Positions 43,127 to 50,668 of a stretch of 64,000 bases of DNA are shown here, piece by piece (position 1 is the stretch's first letter; each line of letters starts with the position of its first letter). Made by a program: the position numbers and the translations under genes. The notes under the pieces are model-generated. The model worked only from the letters and a program-made list of their open reading frames with translations. It made no database searches and was not told where the DNA came from. Source of the stretch: Arsenicitalea aurantiaca (GTDB lineage: Bacteria; Pseudomonadota; Alphaproteobacteria; Rhizobiales; Devosiaceae); assembly GCF_003994485.1 (NCBI RefSeq), contig NZ_RZNJ01000007.1, positions 86,400-150,399 of the forward strand, in the 5' to 3' direction.

Positions 43127-44248
43127 TCAGACCGCGAAGCGCAGGATCGCCGCCAGCGATCCGCCCCCCGGCACGTCCTCGCGTCGCACGCCCAGCACCC
43201 GGGCGCCCGAGGTCAGCGCGCGACCGGCGATCTCGTCGATCACGCCATAGGTCGTCGCATCCTCTGCATCAGCGAAGGTGACGGCGCCGCTCTCCTCGTC
43301 CACGCTGCCGGGCATCACCTCGTCGATGTCCACGATCAGCGCTTCGACCGCGCCATAAGTCGCCGCGCGCGCGGCATCCGAGACGTCGGTCGCGGTGCGA
43401 CCATCGCTGCTGCGCTGCTCGAAGAGCGCCTTCAGCGCATCGAGGTCATCGGCATAGAGCTTGTCGAGCACCGGGCGGGCGAGTGTCGCGAGCTCGGCCT
43501 CGGTCGTGCGGTCGGTGCTGTTGGTGATCCCGGTTTCGGCGAGGTGCGGATAGGAATTGACGCCCCGATAGATCCCCGCCAGCGGCTCGGATGCCGCCAG
43601 CAGCAGCGGCAGGTCGCGGCCCGCCAGCACCGGGCGAAGGGCCGCGTCGACGGCGCGAGCATATTGGGCAAGGCGCACCTTCTGGCCCTCGGAGCCGTGG
43701 ATGCGGCGGCTGTGCGAGCGGTCGTTCAGCGTCGATTTGCCCACTGCGCTCGCGGCGTCCTTGGGCAGGTTCGGCACCCGCACTTCCTGGGCCGGCAGAT
43801 CGGCGAACACCTCGACGAGACGCACGGCGTTCTCGGAAATGTGCAGCACCATTGCAGCATGCGGGAAGGTGATCGCCCGCAGCAGCGGCTTGAGGTGAAA
43901 GCGGTCGGCCACCTGCGCCATCGGGCTCAACCGGTTCGCGAGGCGATAGGTGCGGATGCGGTCGGGCGTCACCAGAACGGCCAGCGAATGCGCCTGCAGC
44001 CGCCAGAACTCCTCATCCTCGGCGAGGTCATCGAGCTGCTCGGCGATGGCGCCAATGATGCGCTTGTCGCGACCGGCCGCCTCGAGCTGCTGGATCGCCT
44101 CGCGTCCGAGATTGCCGAGCGCGATCCGGCTCGCATCGATGTCCTGGGTCAGCGGGGTGGTCTCGAGATAGATCGAGACGCAGGCGTCCGAACGTACGGC
44201 GTTCAGCGCCTTGAAATCATTGAGCGTCGGGATGTCCACATAGAGCAA
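43127..44248 (-). CDS. baeRF-like protein (bacterial relative of archaeo-eukaryotic release factor eRF1)
   Basis: This 373-residue soluble protein begins LYVDIPTLNDFKAL and CVSIYLETTPLTQD, a start shared by alphaproteobacterial baeRF-type proteins. The middle domain around AMVLHISENAVRLVEVF and the C-terminal YGAVEALIVDID with EIAGRALTSGARVLGV fit the eRF1/Pelota-like L7Ae-type module. Such proteins are proposed to rescue or modify ribosomes under stress, but few have been tested. The catalytic GGQ of true release factors is not seen. Family placement is from memory of sequence type. It shares a short divergent region with the small acidic protein gene. Confidence 0.7.
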   Translation of the reverse strand: MLYVDIPTLNDFKALNAVRSDACVSIYLETTPLTQDIDASRIALGNLGREAIQQLEAAGRDKRIIGAIAEQLDDLAEDEEFWRLQAHSLAVLVTPDRIRTYRLANRLSPMAQVADRFHLKPLLRAITFPHAAMVLHISENAVRLVEVFADLPAQEVRVPNLPKDAASAVGKSTLNDRSHSRRIHGSEGQKVRLAQYARAVDAALRPVLAGRDLPLLLAASEPLAGIYRGVNSYPHLAETGITNSTDRTTEAELATLARPVLDKLYADDLDALKALFEQRSSDGRTATDVSDAARAATYGAVEALIVDIDEVMPGSVDEESGAVTFADAEDATTYGVIDEIAGRALTSGARVLGVRREDVPGGGSLAAILRFAV

Positions 44249-44361
44249 TGGCCTGTCCTTTCATGTTGGTTCGGCCCGCGCGACGCGCAGGCCTGTCGAA
44301 CTCCTAATGCGCGAGAGGCCGAAATGTGGCGAACAAACCCGTGCGACAGGTCGTCTCTGAG

Positions 44362-44386
44362 GCAACCGGCATGGATGGAGGACGTT
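44362..44386 (+). promoter_or_regulatory. EcfG-type promoter (one mismatch) of the small acidic protein gene
   Basis: GCAAC-N16-CGTT differs from the consensus in one -35 base. The -10 edge is 36 bases before ATG 44423. Confidence 0.5.
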
Positions 44387-44422
44387 TTCCTTCCATCACC
44401 CACGACTGGCAAGGAGCCCGAA

Positions 44423-44641
44423 ATGGCTGAGAAACGTGACGTCATCGACGTCGGCCGCGAGACCGAAAAATCCGAAGGCGCGGCGGCCGCGCTCAAGGAC
44501 GGCAAGGCGGTGGGTCCCAAGGATGCGCCGCAGGTGCGCCCTGCCGGAACCGAAAAGATGCGCGACGAGCCCAGGGAATGGGACGAAGTCGACGAGGCGG
44601 TGGACGAATCCTTCCCCGCCAGCGACCCCCCTGCCTACTGA
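44423..44641 (+). CDS. Small acidic protein with DESFPASDPP motif
   Basis: This 72-residue hydrophilic protein is rich in Glu, Asp, Lys and Ala, and ends in DEVDEAVDESFPASDPPAY. This tail motif occurs in many short stress-related proteins of alphaproteobacteria, but I know of no assigned function. AAGGAGCCCG precedes the ATG. It has its own EcfG-like promoter and a terminator, so it is a single-gene transcript. The long open frame that continues upstream to 43025 is antisense to the baeRF-like gene and is not real. Confidence 0.8.
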   Translation: MAEKRDVIDVGRETEKSEGAAAALKDGKAVGPKDAPQVRPAGTEKMRDEPREWDEVDEAVDESFPASDPPAY

Positions 44642-44659
44642 GCATAAAATCGCAGAAAG

Positions 44660-44687
44660 ACGCCGGATCCTCAGGATCCGGCGTTGT
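44660..44687. terminator. Terminator between the small acidic protein and glgX
   Basis: A perfect 10-bp stem, CGCCGGATCC with GGATCCGGCG, with a 3-base loop is followed by TTGTT on the plus strand. It lies between convergent stops. Confidence 0.65.
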
Positions 44688-44696
44688 TCGTCTGCG

Positions 44697-46778
44697 CTAC
44701 GCGATGAGCATCATCGAGCAGGCGGCCATCACGACCTTGTTGGCTTTGACCGGCGTTTCCTGCGCATCGGGATGGTTGGTATCGAGGATCACCCGCCAGT
44801 GCTTGCCCTTGTGCCGCGGCAGCTTGAAGGGCACTTCGCCGTCATGGGGGTTGAAGAGCACGATGGCCTCGTCCCAGATCTCGCCCTGCCCCTTGAGGTC
44901 TTCGCGCGTGAAGTGCACGCCGATGGTGGTTGCCCCGCCATCTTCCCAGTGCTCGGGCATCTGCTCGCCGCCGCCCGGGTTGAGCCAGGTTACGCCCATG
45001 CCGTCGCGCCAGCTCTTGCGGTGCAGAAGCGGTTGGGTGGCGCGGATGAACGTCAGTCGCCGCACGAAATCGGTCAGCGCCCGATCCTTGTCGTCGATCC
45101 CTTCCCAGTCGAACCAGCTGATCTCGCTGTCCTGGCAATACCCGTTATTGTTGCCATGCTGGGTGCGGCCGAACTCGTCGCCGGCCAGGAGCATCGGCGT
45201 GCCATGCGAAAAGAACAGCGTCGCGAGCATGTTGCGCTTCTGGCGCTCGCGCACGGCGATGATGTTCTCGTCGTCCGTAGGGCCCTCGACACCGTAATTG
45301 TATGAGCGGTTGTCGCTATGGCCGTCGCGATTGTCCTCGCCATTCGCCTCGTTGTGCTTTTCGTTGTACGAGACGACGTCATTGAGCGTGAACCCGTCAT
45401 GGGCGGTGAGGAAATTCGTCCCCGCCCACGGCCGGCGGCCGCGATGGTCGTAGACGTCGCCCGATCCGGTGAAGCGCGTCGCAAACTCGGGCGCGGTGTG
45501 GTCCGAGCCCTTCCAGTAATCGCGCACGGTATCGCGATATTTGTCGTTCCACTCGGCCCAGCCCGGGGGGAAGCCGCCGACCTGATAGCCGCCCGGTCCG
45601 ATGTCCCAGGGCTCGCCGATGAGCTTCACCCGGCTCAGCACCGGATCCTGGCCCACCGCATCGAAAAAGCCGCCGCGCTGGTCGAAGCCATGCGGCTCGC
45701 GCCCCAGAATGGTCCCGAGATCGAAGCGGAAGCCGTCGACATGCATGTCATCGGCCCAGTAGCGCAGGGAGTCCGTCACCATCTGCAGCACGCGGGGGTG
45801 AGACGTGTTGACCGTGTTTCCGGTCCCCGTATCGTTGATGTAGTAGCGCGCCTCGTCCGGCATCGTGCGGTAATAAGAGAAGTTGTCGATGCCCTTGAAC
45901 GAGAGCGTCGGGCCCATCTCATTGCCCTCGGCAGTGTGGTTGTAGACCACGTCGAGGATGACCTCGAGGCCCGCATCGTGGAAAGCACGCACCATGTCGC
46001 GGAAACCGGCGATACCGCGCGGCCCGAAATAGCGCGAAGCCGGGGCGAAGAACCCCATGGTGTTGTAGCCCCAATAGTTCGACAGCCCCTTGTGGATGAG
46101 GAAGTCGTCATCGGGGAAGGCGTGGATGGGGAGAAGTTCGACCGAGGTGACCCCGAGGCTCTTGATGTAGTCGATCGCGGCCTTCTGCCCGAGGCCCTCG
46201 AAGGTCCCGCGCAGATCCTCGGGGATCGCGGGATGAAGCTTGGTGAAACCCTTCACATGGGTCTCGTAAAAGACCGACCGCGCCCATTCGATGCCGGGCT
46301 TGCGATCATGCCCCCAGTCATAGTCCCCCGGGTCCACGACGCGGCATTTGGGCATGCCGGCTGCGTTGTCGCGCGTATCGAAGGAAAGATCCTTTTCCTC
46401 GCTCTCGGTATCATAGGCGAAATGGGCGGGCGACCACTCGACCTCGCCGACTAGGTCTCGCGCATAAGGGTCGAGCAGGAGCTTGTTGGGGTTGAAACGA
46501 TGCCCGTTCATCGGGTCGTAAGGCCCGTGCACCCGATAGCCGTAGAGCTGGCCGGGCCCCACGCCCGGCAGATAGCCGTGCCAGATTTCGTTGGTGTATT
46601 CGGGGAGCGTGATGCGCTCGATCTCGGCGCCCGAGGCGGCATCGAAGAGACAGAGCTCGACGCGCTCGGCGTGAGCGCTGAAAATCGCGAAATTGGTGCC
46701 CTCCCCGTCCCAGTTCGCCCCGAGGCGCGTTGCGTCGCCCGGGCGGATGTCGCGGGTGGTGGCATTCTGGTCGAGCAT
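44697..46778 (-). CDS. glgX: Glycogen debranching enzyme GlgX (isoamylase type)
   Basis: This 693-residue glycoside hydrolase of family 13 cleaves alpha-1,6 branches of limit glycogen. It has an N-terminal CBM48-like domain (about residues 10-140: LGANWDGEGTNFAIFSAHA) and a catalytic barrel with the four GH13 regions: DVVYNHTAEGNE, GFRFDLGTILG (nucleophile Asp), LIGEPWDIGPGGY (acid Glu), and FLTAHDGFTLNDVV (His-Asp). No glgA/B/C/P genes are next to it, so it stands alone here. The ATG at 46778, behind GAGG, is preferred to GTG 46790. An EcfG-like promoter at 46810-46835 suggests stress-induced trehalose/glycogen metabolism. Confidence 0.95.
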   Translation of the reverse strand: MLDQNATTRDIRPGDATRLGANWDGEGTNFAIFSAHAERVELCLFDAASGAEIERITLPEYTNEIWHGYLPGVGPGQLYGYRVHGPYDPMNGHRFNPNKLLLDPYARDLVGEVEWSPAHFAYDTESEEKDLSFDTRDNAAGMPKCRVVDPGDYDWGHDRKPGIEWARSVFYETHVKGFTKLHPAIPEDLRGTFEGLGQKAAIDYIKSLGVTSVELLPIHAFPDDDFLIHKGLSNYWGYNTMGFFAPASRYFGPRGIAGFRDMVRAFHDAGLEVILDVVYNHTAEGNEMGPTLSFKGIDNFSYYRTMPDEARYYINDTGTGNTVNTSHPRVLQMVTDSLRYWADDMHVDGFRFDLGTILGREPHGFDQRGGFFDAVGQDPVLSRVKLIGEPWDIGPGGYQVGGFPPGWAEWNDKYRDTVRDYWKGSDHTAPEFATRFTGSGDVYDHRGRRPWAGTNFLTAHDGFTLNDVVSYNEKHNEANGEDNRDGHSDNRSYNYGVEGPTDDENIIAVRERQKRNMLATLFFSHGTPMLLAGDEFGRTQHGNNNGYCQDSEISWFDWEGIDDKDRALTDFVRRLTFIRATQPLLHRKSWRDGMGVTWLNPGGGEQMPEHWEDGGATTIGVHFTREDLKGQGEIWDEAIVLFNPHDGEVPFKLPRHKGKHWRVILDTNHPDAQETPVKANKVVMAACSMMLIA

Positions 46779-46809
46779 GGGAGACCTCACACTGGGATTA
46801 GCGCAGACG

Positions 46810-46835
46810 AACGGCCGGCAGGCCGCTTTGGTTGC
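46810..46835 (-). promoter_or_regulatory. EcfG-type promoter (one mismatch) of glgX
   Basis: Minus strand: GCAAC-N17-CGTT, with the same single -35 change as at 44362. The -10 edge is 31 bases before the glgX start. Confidence 0.5.
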
Positions 46836-46869
46836 CAGCGCCCGTCACGCGAACGGCGCAGGCCCGCCC

Positions 46870-47304
46870 TCACGGATTTGCATAGCCGAGGACGCGCACC
46901 GTGAGCGTGCCCTTCCCCGGATTCTGGGGGAAGAGCAGCCCGGCGTCCACCTCGCCGCGCGCGGGGACATAGTCGAGCGTCACCGTGCTGACGACGCTTT
47001 CGCCTCCGCCTTCGAAGCGTCCCTCGATCTCCACCGCCGCAGCGGTCCTTCGTCCTTCGTTGCGAACGGTGACGGGCACGAGGAACTGCTCGCCCGCAGG
47101 CCGAGGCGCTTGCGTCTCCACGACGAACACCGGCACGCCGTCGCGAGCGGTCAGCGCCTCATAGCCGAGATAGCCCAGCAAAGCGCAAACCAGCGCCGCC
47201 GACACCAGCCCCAGGAGCCACTCGCCCCGATGCGGCCCGCGTGCGGGATGCTGCCGCTCCGGGGACGGACTACCCGCGTCACCCTCTCCCTCAGGCCGGC
47301 TCAC
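46870..47304 (-). CDS. TIGR02588-family membrane protein
   Basis: This 144-residue protein has one hydrophobic helix (about residues 28-50, EWLLGLVSAALVCALLGYLG) and an extracytoplasmic beta-rich part (about 55-144, FLVPVTVRNEGRRTAAAVEI). This is the shape of TIGR02588 proteins, of unknown function, which are always next to a TIGR02587 protein. The GTG at 47304 overlaps the TIGR02587 stop by 4 bases; the longer frame to 47481 would lie inside that gene. Confidence 0.85.
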   Translation of the reverse strand: MSRPEGEGDAGSPSPERQHPARGPHRGEWLLGLVSAALVCALLGYLGYEALTARDGVPVFVVETQAPRPAGEQFLVPVTVRNEGRRTAAAVEIEGRFEGGGESVVSTVTLDYVPARGEVDAGLLFPQNPGKGTLTVRVLGYANP

Positions 47305-48137
47305 AGGATCAGCCGCGCGGCTGCCGCGCCGAGTGCCGCGGGAAAGCCGAGCACGATCATCGCCATGAGGAGCGTCGAAACCCCCTGCCCGTCCATGCGA
47401 CCGAAGGTCCAGAGCGCAAAGGCGCTGATCAGCAGCGCGATGACATAACCGACCATGGTGAACCTCATGAAAGCGCTCCACCAGGGCGTATGCGGCGAAA
47501 GCTCGCTGCCGCCCTTGAAGGCGGCCGCGAAGACGAAGCCATGCATAACGATGATCGAACCGAGGACCAGCGCGATCCCTTGCACGGGGCTCATCTTGTA
47601 GGAAATCAGGATCATCTCCTCGGTGGGCGCGACGTTGAGGCTCAAAAAGAGAGCGCCGGCGGCCATCAGCATGAGCTCGCCGCCATACCGGTCCTCTCGC
47701 TCGCGCCGTCGATGCCGTCCTCCGAGCTGCGTGCGCGCGAGGAGCGCCCCGATACTGGCGGGCACAGACTGCAGCGCGACCTTGCCGGCGATCTCGCCCA
47801 CCGACATGCCCGGCGCCAGAAGACCGAAGATCGAAAGAACCGTGGCGCTGCTGATGATGCCCACCCCATAGGCGATCGCTGCGTCGCGCAGATCGTCGCG
47901 CCAGTCAAACGTCGCCTCGAAGCCCGAGTAGTGGGAGAGGAAGACGAGGATCGGAATGTTGAGGAGAACGAGGAGGATCAAGCGGGCCCGATCCATGTAG
48001 AACCCCAGTTCCCACATCTCCATGGTCATGAAGACCGGCAGCGAAAAGACCAGCGCACCGCCGAACGCCCGGGCGATGCTCGTGGCGGGATGCTCGGGCG
48101 CGGCAGCCTTCGTGGATCTTTCGGCGCCGCGGTTCAC
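47301..48137 (-). CDS. TIGR02587-family (DUF2391) integral membrane protein
   Basis: This inner-membrane protein of about 278 residues has roughly seven hydrophobic segments, including ARAFGGALVFSLPVFMTMEM and EEMILISYKMSPVQGIALVL. The latter is typical of TIGR02587, for which no function is known. It is coupled to the TIGR02588 gene by a 4-base overlap. I place the start at GTG 48137 because GGAG lies 7 bases upstream; the ATG at 48155 directly touches a strong hairpin and has no ribosome site. Confidence 0.83.
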   Translation of the reverse strand: MNRGAERSTKAAAPEHPATSIARAFGGALVFSLPVFMTMEMWELGFYMDRARLILLVLLNIPILVFLSHYSGFEATFDWRDDLRDAAIAYGVGIISSATVLSIFGLLAPGMSVGEIAGKVALQSVPASIGALLARTQLGGRHRRREREDRYGGELMLMAAGALFLSLNVAPTEEMILISYKMSPVQGIALVLGSIIVMHGFVFAAAFKGGSELSPHTPWWSAFMRFTMVGYVIALLISAFALWTFGRMDGQGVSTLLMAMIVLGFPAALGAAAARLIL

Positions 48138-48156
48138 AACCATCTCCAGACGCATT

Positions 48157-48185
48157 TGAGGCGCGGGGCAGATGCCCGCGCCTCA
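48157..48185 (-). terminator. Hairpin between DUF3618 and TIGR02587 genes
   Basis: A perfect 11-bp stem, TGAGGCGCGGG with CCCGCGCCTCA, and a 7-base loop stand between the two genes. On the minus strand AAATG follows rather than a U-run, so it may be a Rho-assisted terminator for the upstream gene or a translational control. Confidence 0.5.
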
Positions 48186-48224
48186 GGTTAGATCAGGGCC
48201 ATGCGGCCGCCAAGCCGCAAGGGA

Positions 48225-49298
48225 TCAGTACCGCCCGGCAGAAACCGAGCCGCCCGACGCGCTCGTCTCCGACCCTTCGGTGCCAGCGATCCGGGTGCGT
48301 GCCTCATCGTAGAGGTCGCTGGCCTTCTCGGCGGCCTTTTCATGAAGCGCCGCAGCCTCTTCCTTGCCGCGATCATAGAGCGCGCTCGCCTGATGGGCAG
48401 CCTCACCCTTGACGTCGTCGGCGGCCTTGCCGAACACCTTGTCTTCCTGCTCGGTGTGCGGCAGTGCGGCACCGAGCGCAGCACCGGCTGCGAAGGCCAG
48501 TGCGCCACCGATGAGCGGCTGATCCTCGAACATCTTGAGGATCGACCGGCTCAGCCGATCGGCCTGGGCCTGCATGTCGCTGCCCAGCTGCTGGGCGTTG
48601 GCAGAGACCTTGTCGGCCTCGGCACGCATGCGCTCGCCGGCGGCATGAAGCTTGTCGGTCGCACTTTCCCAGGTGTGGGAAGCCCAGCCGGTCGCGTCAT
48701 CCAGACGCGCACCCGCCTCGTCGCGGAAATGGCTGATCTGGTTGCCGGTCTCGTCGCGGAACCCGCGATAGAGCTTCCCGGTCTCGTCGGCGAAGTGGCC
48801 GGCGCGATTGCCCGCCTCATCCGTCAGGGCCTTGAACTTTCGACCGCTCTCGTCGGAGAATTCGCTGTAGCGCTGACCCCAGGTGTCCACCCCATGCCCG
48901 ACGCGGCTCAGCGACGAGCCCTTGATGTCGGCATAAGGATAGTCCCGACCACTGTCGTAGACGGTGGAGGTGCGCTCCGCGACACGCCCGTTATTGGTCA
49001 GGTGGCGGTCCCACTCACGATCGCCGGAGGGCCGGGTTTCGCGTGATCCGGGGTTAGCGATGAGCCATGCGAGGCTGACGCCCATCAGCGCGACGGGCAG
49101 CGGGTTGGCCTTAAGGCTGTTGCCGAGATTGGCCGCAAACTCTCCACCGCCCGATTTGGTATAGTTCATCAGCTCGTCGACGAGCTGGCCCGGCGACAGC
49201 CGCTGGCCGATCTGGTCGATCGTGTCCTCGACGCGATGGCGCTGCGCCTCGACTTCGCGTTCGAGTTGCGCCGAACTCTTGTGTTCATCATGGGCCAT
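48225..49298 (-). CDS. DUF3618 protein with LEA-like 11-residue repeats
   Basis: This 357-residue protein has a DUF3618 segment near the N-terminus (about 10-85: LEREVEAQRHRVEDTIDQIG) ending in a membrane helix (PLPVALMGVSLAWLIAN). A middle part follows with five exact 11-residue repeats at 147-201, pattern [F/L]-x-D-E-x-G-x5. After that come a coiled region, a second hydrophobic helix (PLIGGALAFAAGAALGAALP, about 261-280), and further 11-mers near 306-338. Such repeats form amphipathic helices that lie on membranes, as in LEA proteins. It probably protects or shapes the membrane under stress. The start overlaps the holin-family gene's end by one base. Confidence 0.85.
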   Translation of the reverse strand: MAHDEHKSSAQLEREVEAQRHRVEDTIDQIGQRLSPGQLVDELMNYTKSGGGEFAANLGNSLKANPLPVALMGVSLAWLIANPGSRETRPSGDREWDRHLTNNGRVAERTSTVYDSGRDYPYADIKGSSLSRVGHGVDTWGQRYSEFSDESGRKFKALTDEAGNRAGHFADETGKLYRGFRDETGNQISHFRDEAGARLDDATGWASHTWESATDKLHAAGERMRAEADKVSANAQQLGSDMQAQADRLSRSILKMFEDQPLIGGALAFAAGAALGAALPHTEQEDKVFGKAADDVKGEAAHQASALYDRGKEEAAALHEKAAEKASDLYDEARTRIAGTEGSETSASGGSVSAGRY

Positions 49299-49714
49299 CA
49301 GAGTCTCTCCTTGACGATGTCGGCGTCCTGCGCCAGCGCATTGGTGGTGCGCTCGAGATTGAGATTGCTTGCCTTGAGTGCGGAAAGCCCGCGCGACACC
49401 AGCACCCAGGCAACGATGGCAACCAAAATGCCGATGATCGCTGCCGCGATGCCGTTCGCGCCTGTCTGGCCCATGCCGTTTGCGACGAAGACGGCCGCAA
49501 GCGCGCTGACGATTGCAGCGAGCAGCACGCCGAGCGCACCAAGCGCGAGTACGGCGCCCGCCAGCAGGAGCTCTACGCCGCCGATGACCTGCCCGACCTT
49601 TTCAGAGGCCTCGGCCTTGGCGAGCTGGATTTCCTTGCGGAACAGCCCCGAAATGTCAGCGGCAAGCCCGCTGATCAGATCGGCAAGGCCGCGTGGTTCG
49701 TTGACCTGTGCCAT
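49298..49714 (-). CDS. Phage-holin-superfamily 3-6 (DUF1469) membrane protein
   Basis: This 138-residue protein has two hydrophobic helices (about residues 50-75 and 85-110), after an N-terminal stretch ADISGLFRKEIQLAKAEASEKV and before a C-terminal amphipathic tail. This is DUF1469 (named for likeness to holins), a chromosomal family found next to DUF3618 genes, not a phage gene. Stop and start bases are shared with both neighbours (one-base overlaps), so the three genes are translated together. Confidence 0.88.
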   Translation of the reverse strand: MAQVNEPRGLADLISGLAADISGLFRKEIQLAKAEASEKVGQVIGGVELLLAGAVLALGALGVLLAAIVSALAAVFVANGMGQTGANGIAAAIIGILVAIVAWVLVSRGLSALKASNLNLERTTNALAQDADIVKERL

Positions 49715-50364
49715 CAGCTGATCCTCCCCGAGCCAGTATTGGTGCCGGGCGTGCCATAGCCGCCGGCGCCGGATGAGTAGGTGCCGGTCGTATTCGGCTG
49801 CGTCGACGGGCTCGTGCTCGTCGTACCGCCGGTCCGCTGGCTCGAGCGCCGATGGGCCGAGGCCGTCAGGAAGCGGCTCGCGGCAAACCCTGCCAGCGCC
49901 GCGACGCCCAGGAACGCCGCCGGCTCGCGTCGACCGAAATCCTCGGCCATGCCGACGACATCGTCGACTTCGTTGTCCTTGAGCGTGCCGGAGACCTTCT
50001 CGAGCGAGTGCGAGAGCGTGCGGGCATAGCCTGCGACCGTCGCGTTCTGCGCGTCTTCGCCGGTCTCGAGTTCATCGGCGACCTTGGAGAGCGCCATTGC
50101 CACGCTGCCCACCTGCTCGGCCGCAAAATCCTTCTGCTTGCCGGCAAAGGTGTGGGCCTGGTCCTTGGCCTTCTCGATCTGCCGCTCGGCCTCGTGGCGG
50201 AGTTCGTCGACCCGCTCTTCGGCCTCGTGACGGAGGGCGTTGAAATCCTCCTTCGCGGTCTTGGTAACCGCATCGATGTCCTTGCGGACCTGCAGTTCGG
50301 CTTCGGGCGGGAGCCCGGTAGTGCGGACTGGGCTGCCGCCGCCCGTGGGGTTGTCTGTGCTCAT
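49714..50364 (-). CDS. Amphipathic-helix protein of the DUF3618 operon
   Basis: This 216-residue protein has no close family name known to me. Residues about 30-85 form a long charged helix with tandem 11-residue repeats (LRHEAEERVDE, LRHEAERQIEK, AKDQAHTFAGK at 44-76). A short hydrophobic helix follows at about 148-168 (PAAFLGVAALAGFAASRFL), and the tail is rich in Ser, Thr and Gly. The pattern suggests membrane binding, like the DUF3618 protein two genes downstream. ATG 50364 has GAGG upstream. Confidence 0.78.
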   Translation of the reverse strand: MSTDNPTGGGSPVRTTGLPPEAELQVRKDIDAVTKTAKEDFNALRHEAEERVDELRHEAERQIEKAKDQAHTFAGKQKDFAAEQVGSVAMALSKVADELETGEDAQNATVAGYARTLSHSLEKVSGTLKDNEVDDVVGMAEDFGRREPAAFLGVAALAGFAASRFLTASAHRRSSQRTGGTTSTSPSTQPNTTGTYSSGAGGYGTPGTNTGSGRIS

Positions 50365-50393
50365 CACTAAGTTCCTCTGGATTGCCTCTTGCG

Positions 50394-50468
50394 TCAGGCC
50401 ATGCCGACCAGCGACAGGATCGCCAGGACCACGACGATCACGCCGATCACGTAGAAAACGCTGTTCAT
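50394..50468 (-). CDS. 24-residue single-pass membrane peptide
   Basis: The peptide reads MNSVFYVIGVIVVVLAILSL and ends VGMA. GGAG lies 7 bases before the ATG. Peptides of this form (MN-x-VFYVIG...) occur in many alphaproteobacteria next to stress membrane proteins. It is followed 29 bases later by the amphipathic-helix protein, so they share a transcript. Function is unknown. Confidence 0.75.
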   Translation of the reverse strand: MNSVFYVIGVIVVVLAILSLVGMA

Positions 50469-50486
50469 TTGAAGTCTCCGTCTCCG

Positions 50487-50512
50487 AACGGCACCGGTTG
50501 GCGCCGCGTTGC
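50487..50512 (-). promoter_or_regulatory. EcfG-type promoter (one mismatch) of the 24-aa peptide / DUF3618 operon
   Basis: Minus strand: GCAAC-N17-CGTT, 18 bases before the peptide start. It shows the same -35 change as the sites at 44362 and 46810. In the rest of 50469-50668 only a terminator is recognised. Confidence 0.45.
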
Positions 50513-50621
50513 GGTTCGAGAAGCTAATGCACAGTAATATCGAGAGTTCCTGCGGAGCGATCAGATTGATCGGTGTTAAGCTGAATTAATCTTCGGAACG
50601 TCTATGGCCCAAAAACATTGT

Positions 50622-50645
50622 CGCCCGCCTCGACTGAGGCGGGCG
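50622..50645 (-). terminator. Terminator of the flavodoxin-fold reductase gene
   Basis: A perfect 10-bp stem, CGCCCGCCTC with GAGGCGGGCG, has a 4-base loop, followed on the minus strand by ACAATGTTTTT. It is 23 bases after the gene's stop. Confidence 0.7.
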
Positions 50646-50668
50646 GATACATGACGGGACGCTGACGA

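Noticed and set aside
43025..44422. Long upstream extension of the small acidic protein
   Set aside because: It runs antisense to the baeRF-like gene; a clear ribosome site marks the true start at 44423.
49298..49714. Prophage remnant suggested by a holin-type protein
   Set aside because: DUF1469 proteins are ordinary chromosomal genes next to DUF3618; there are no other phage genes.
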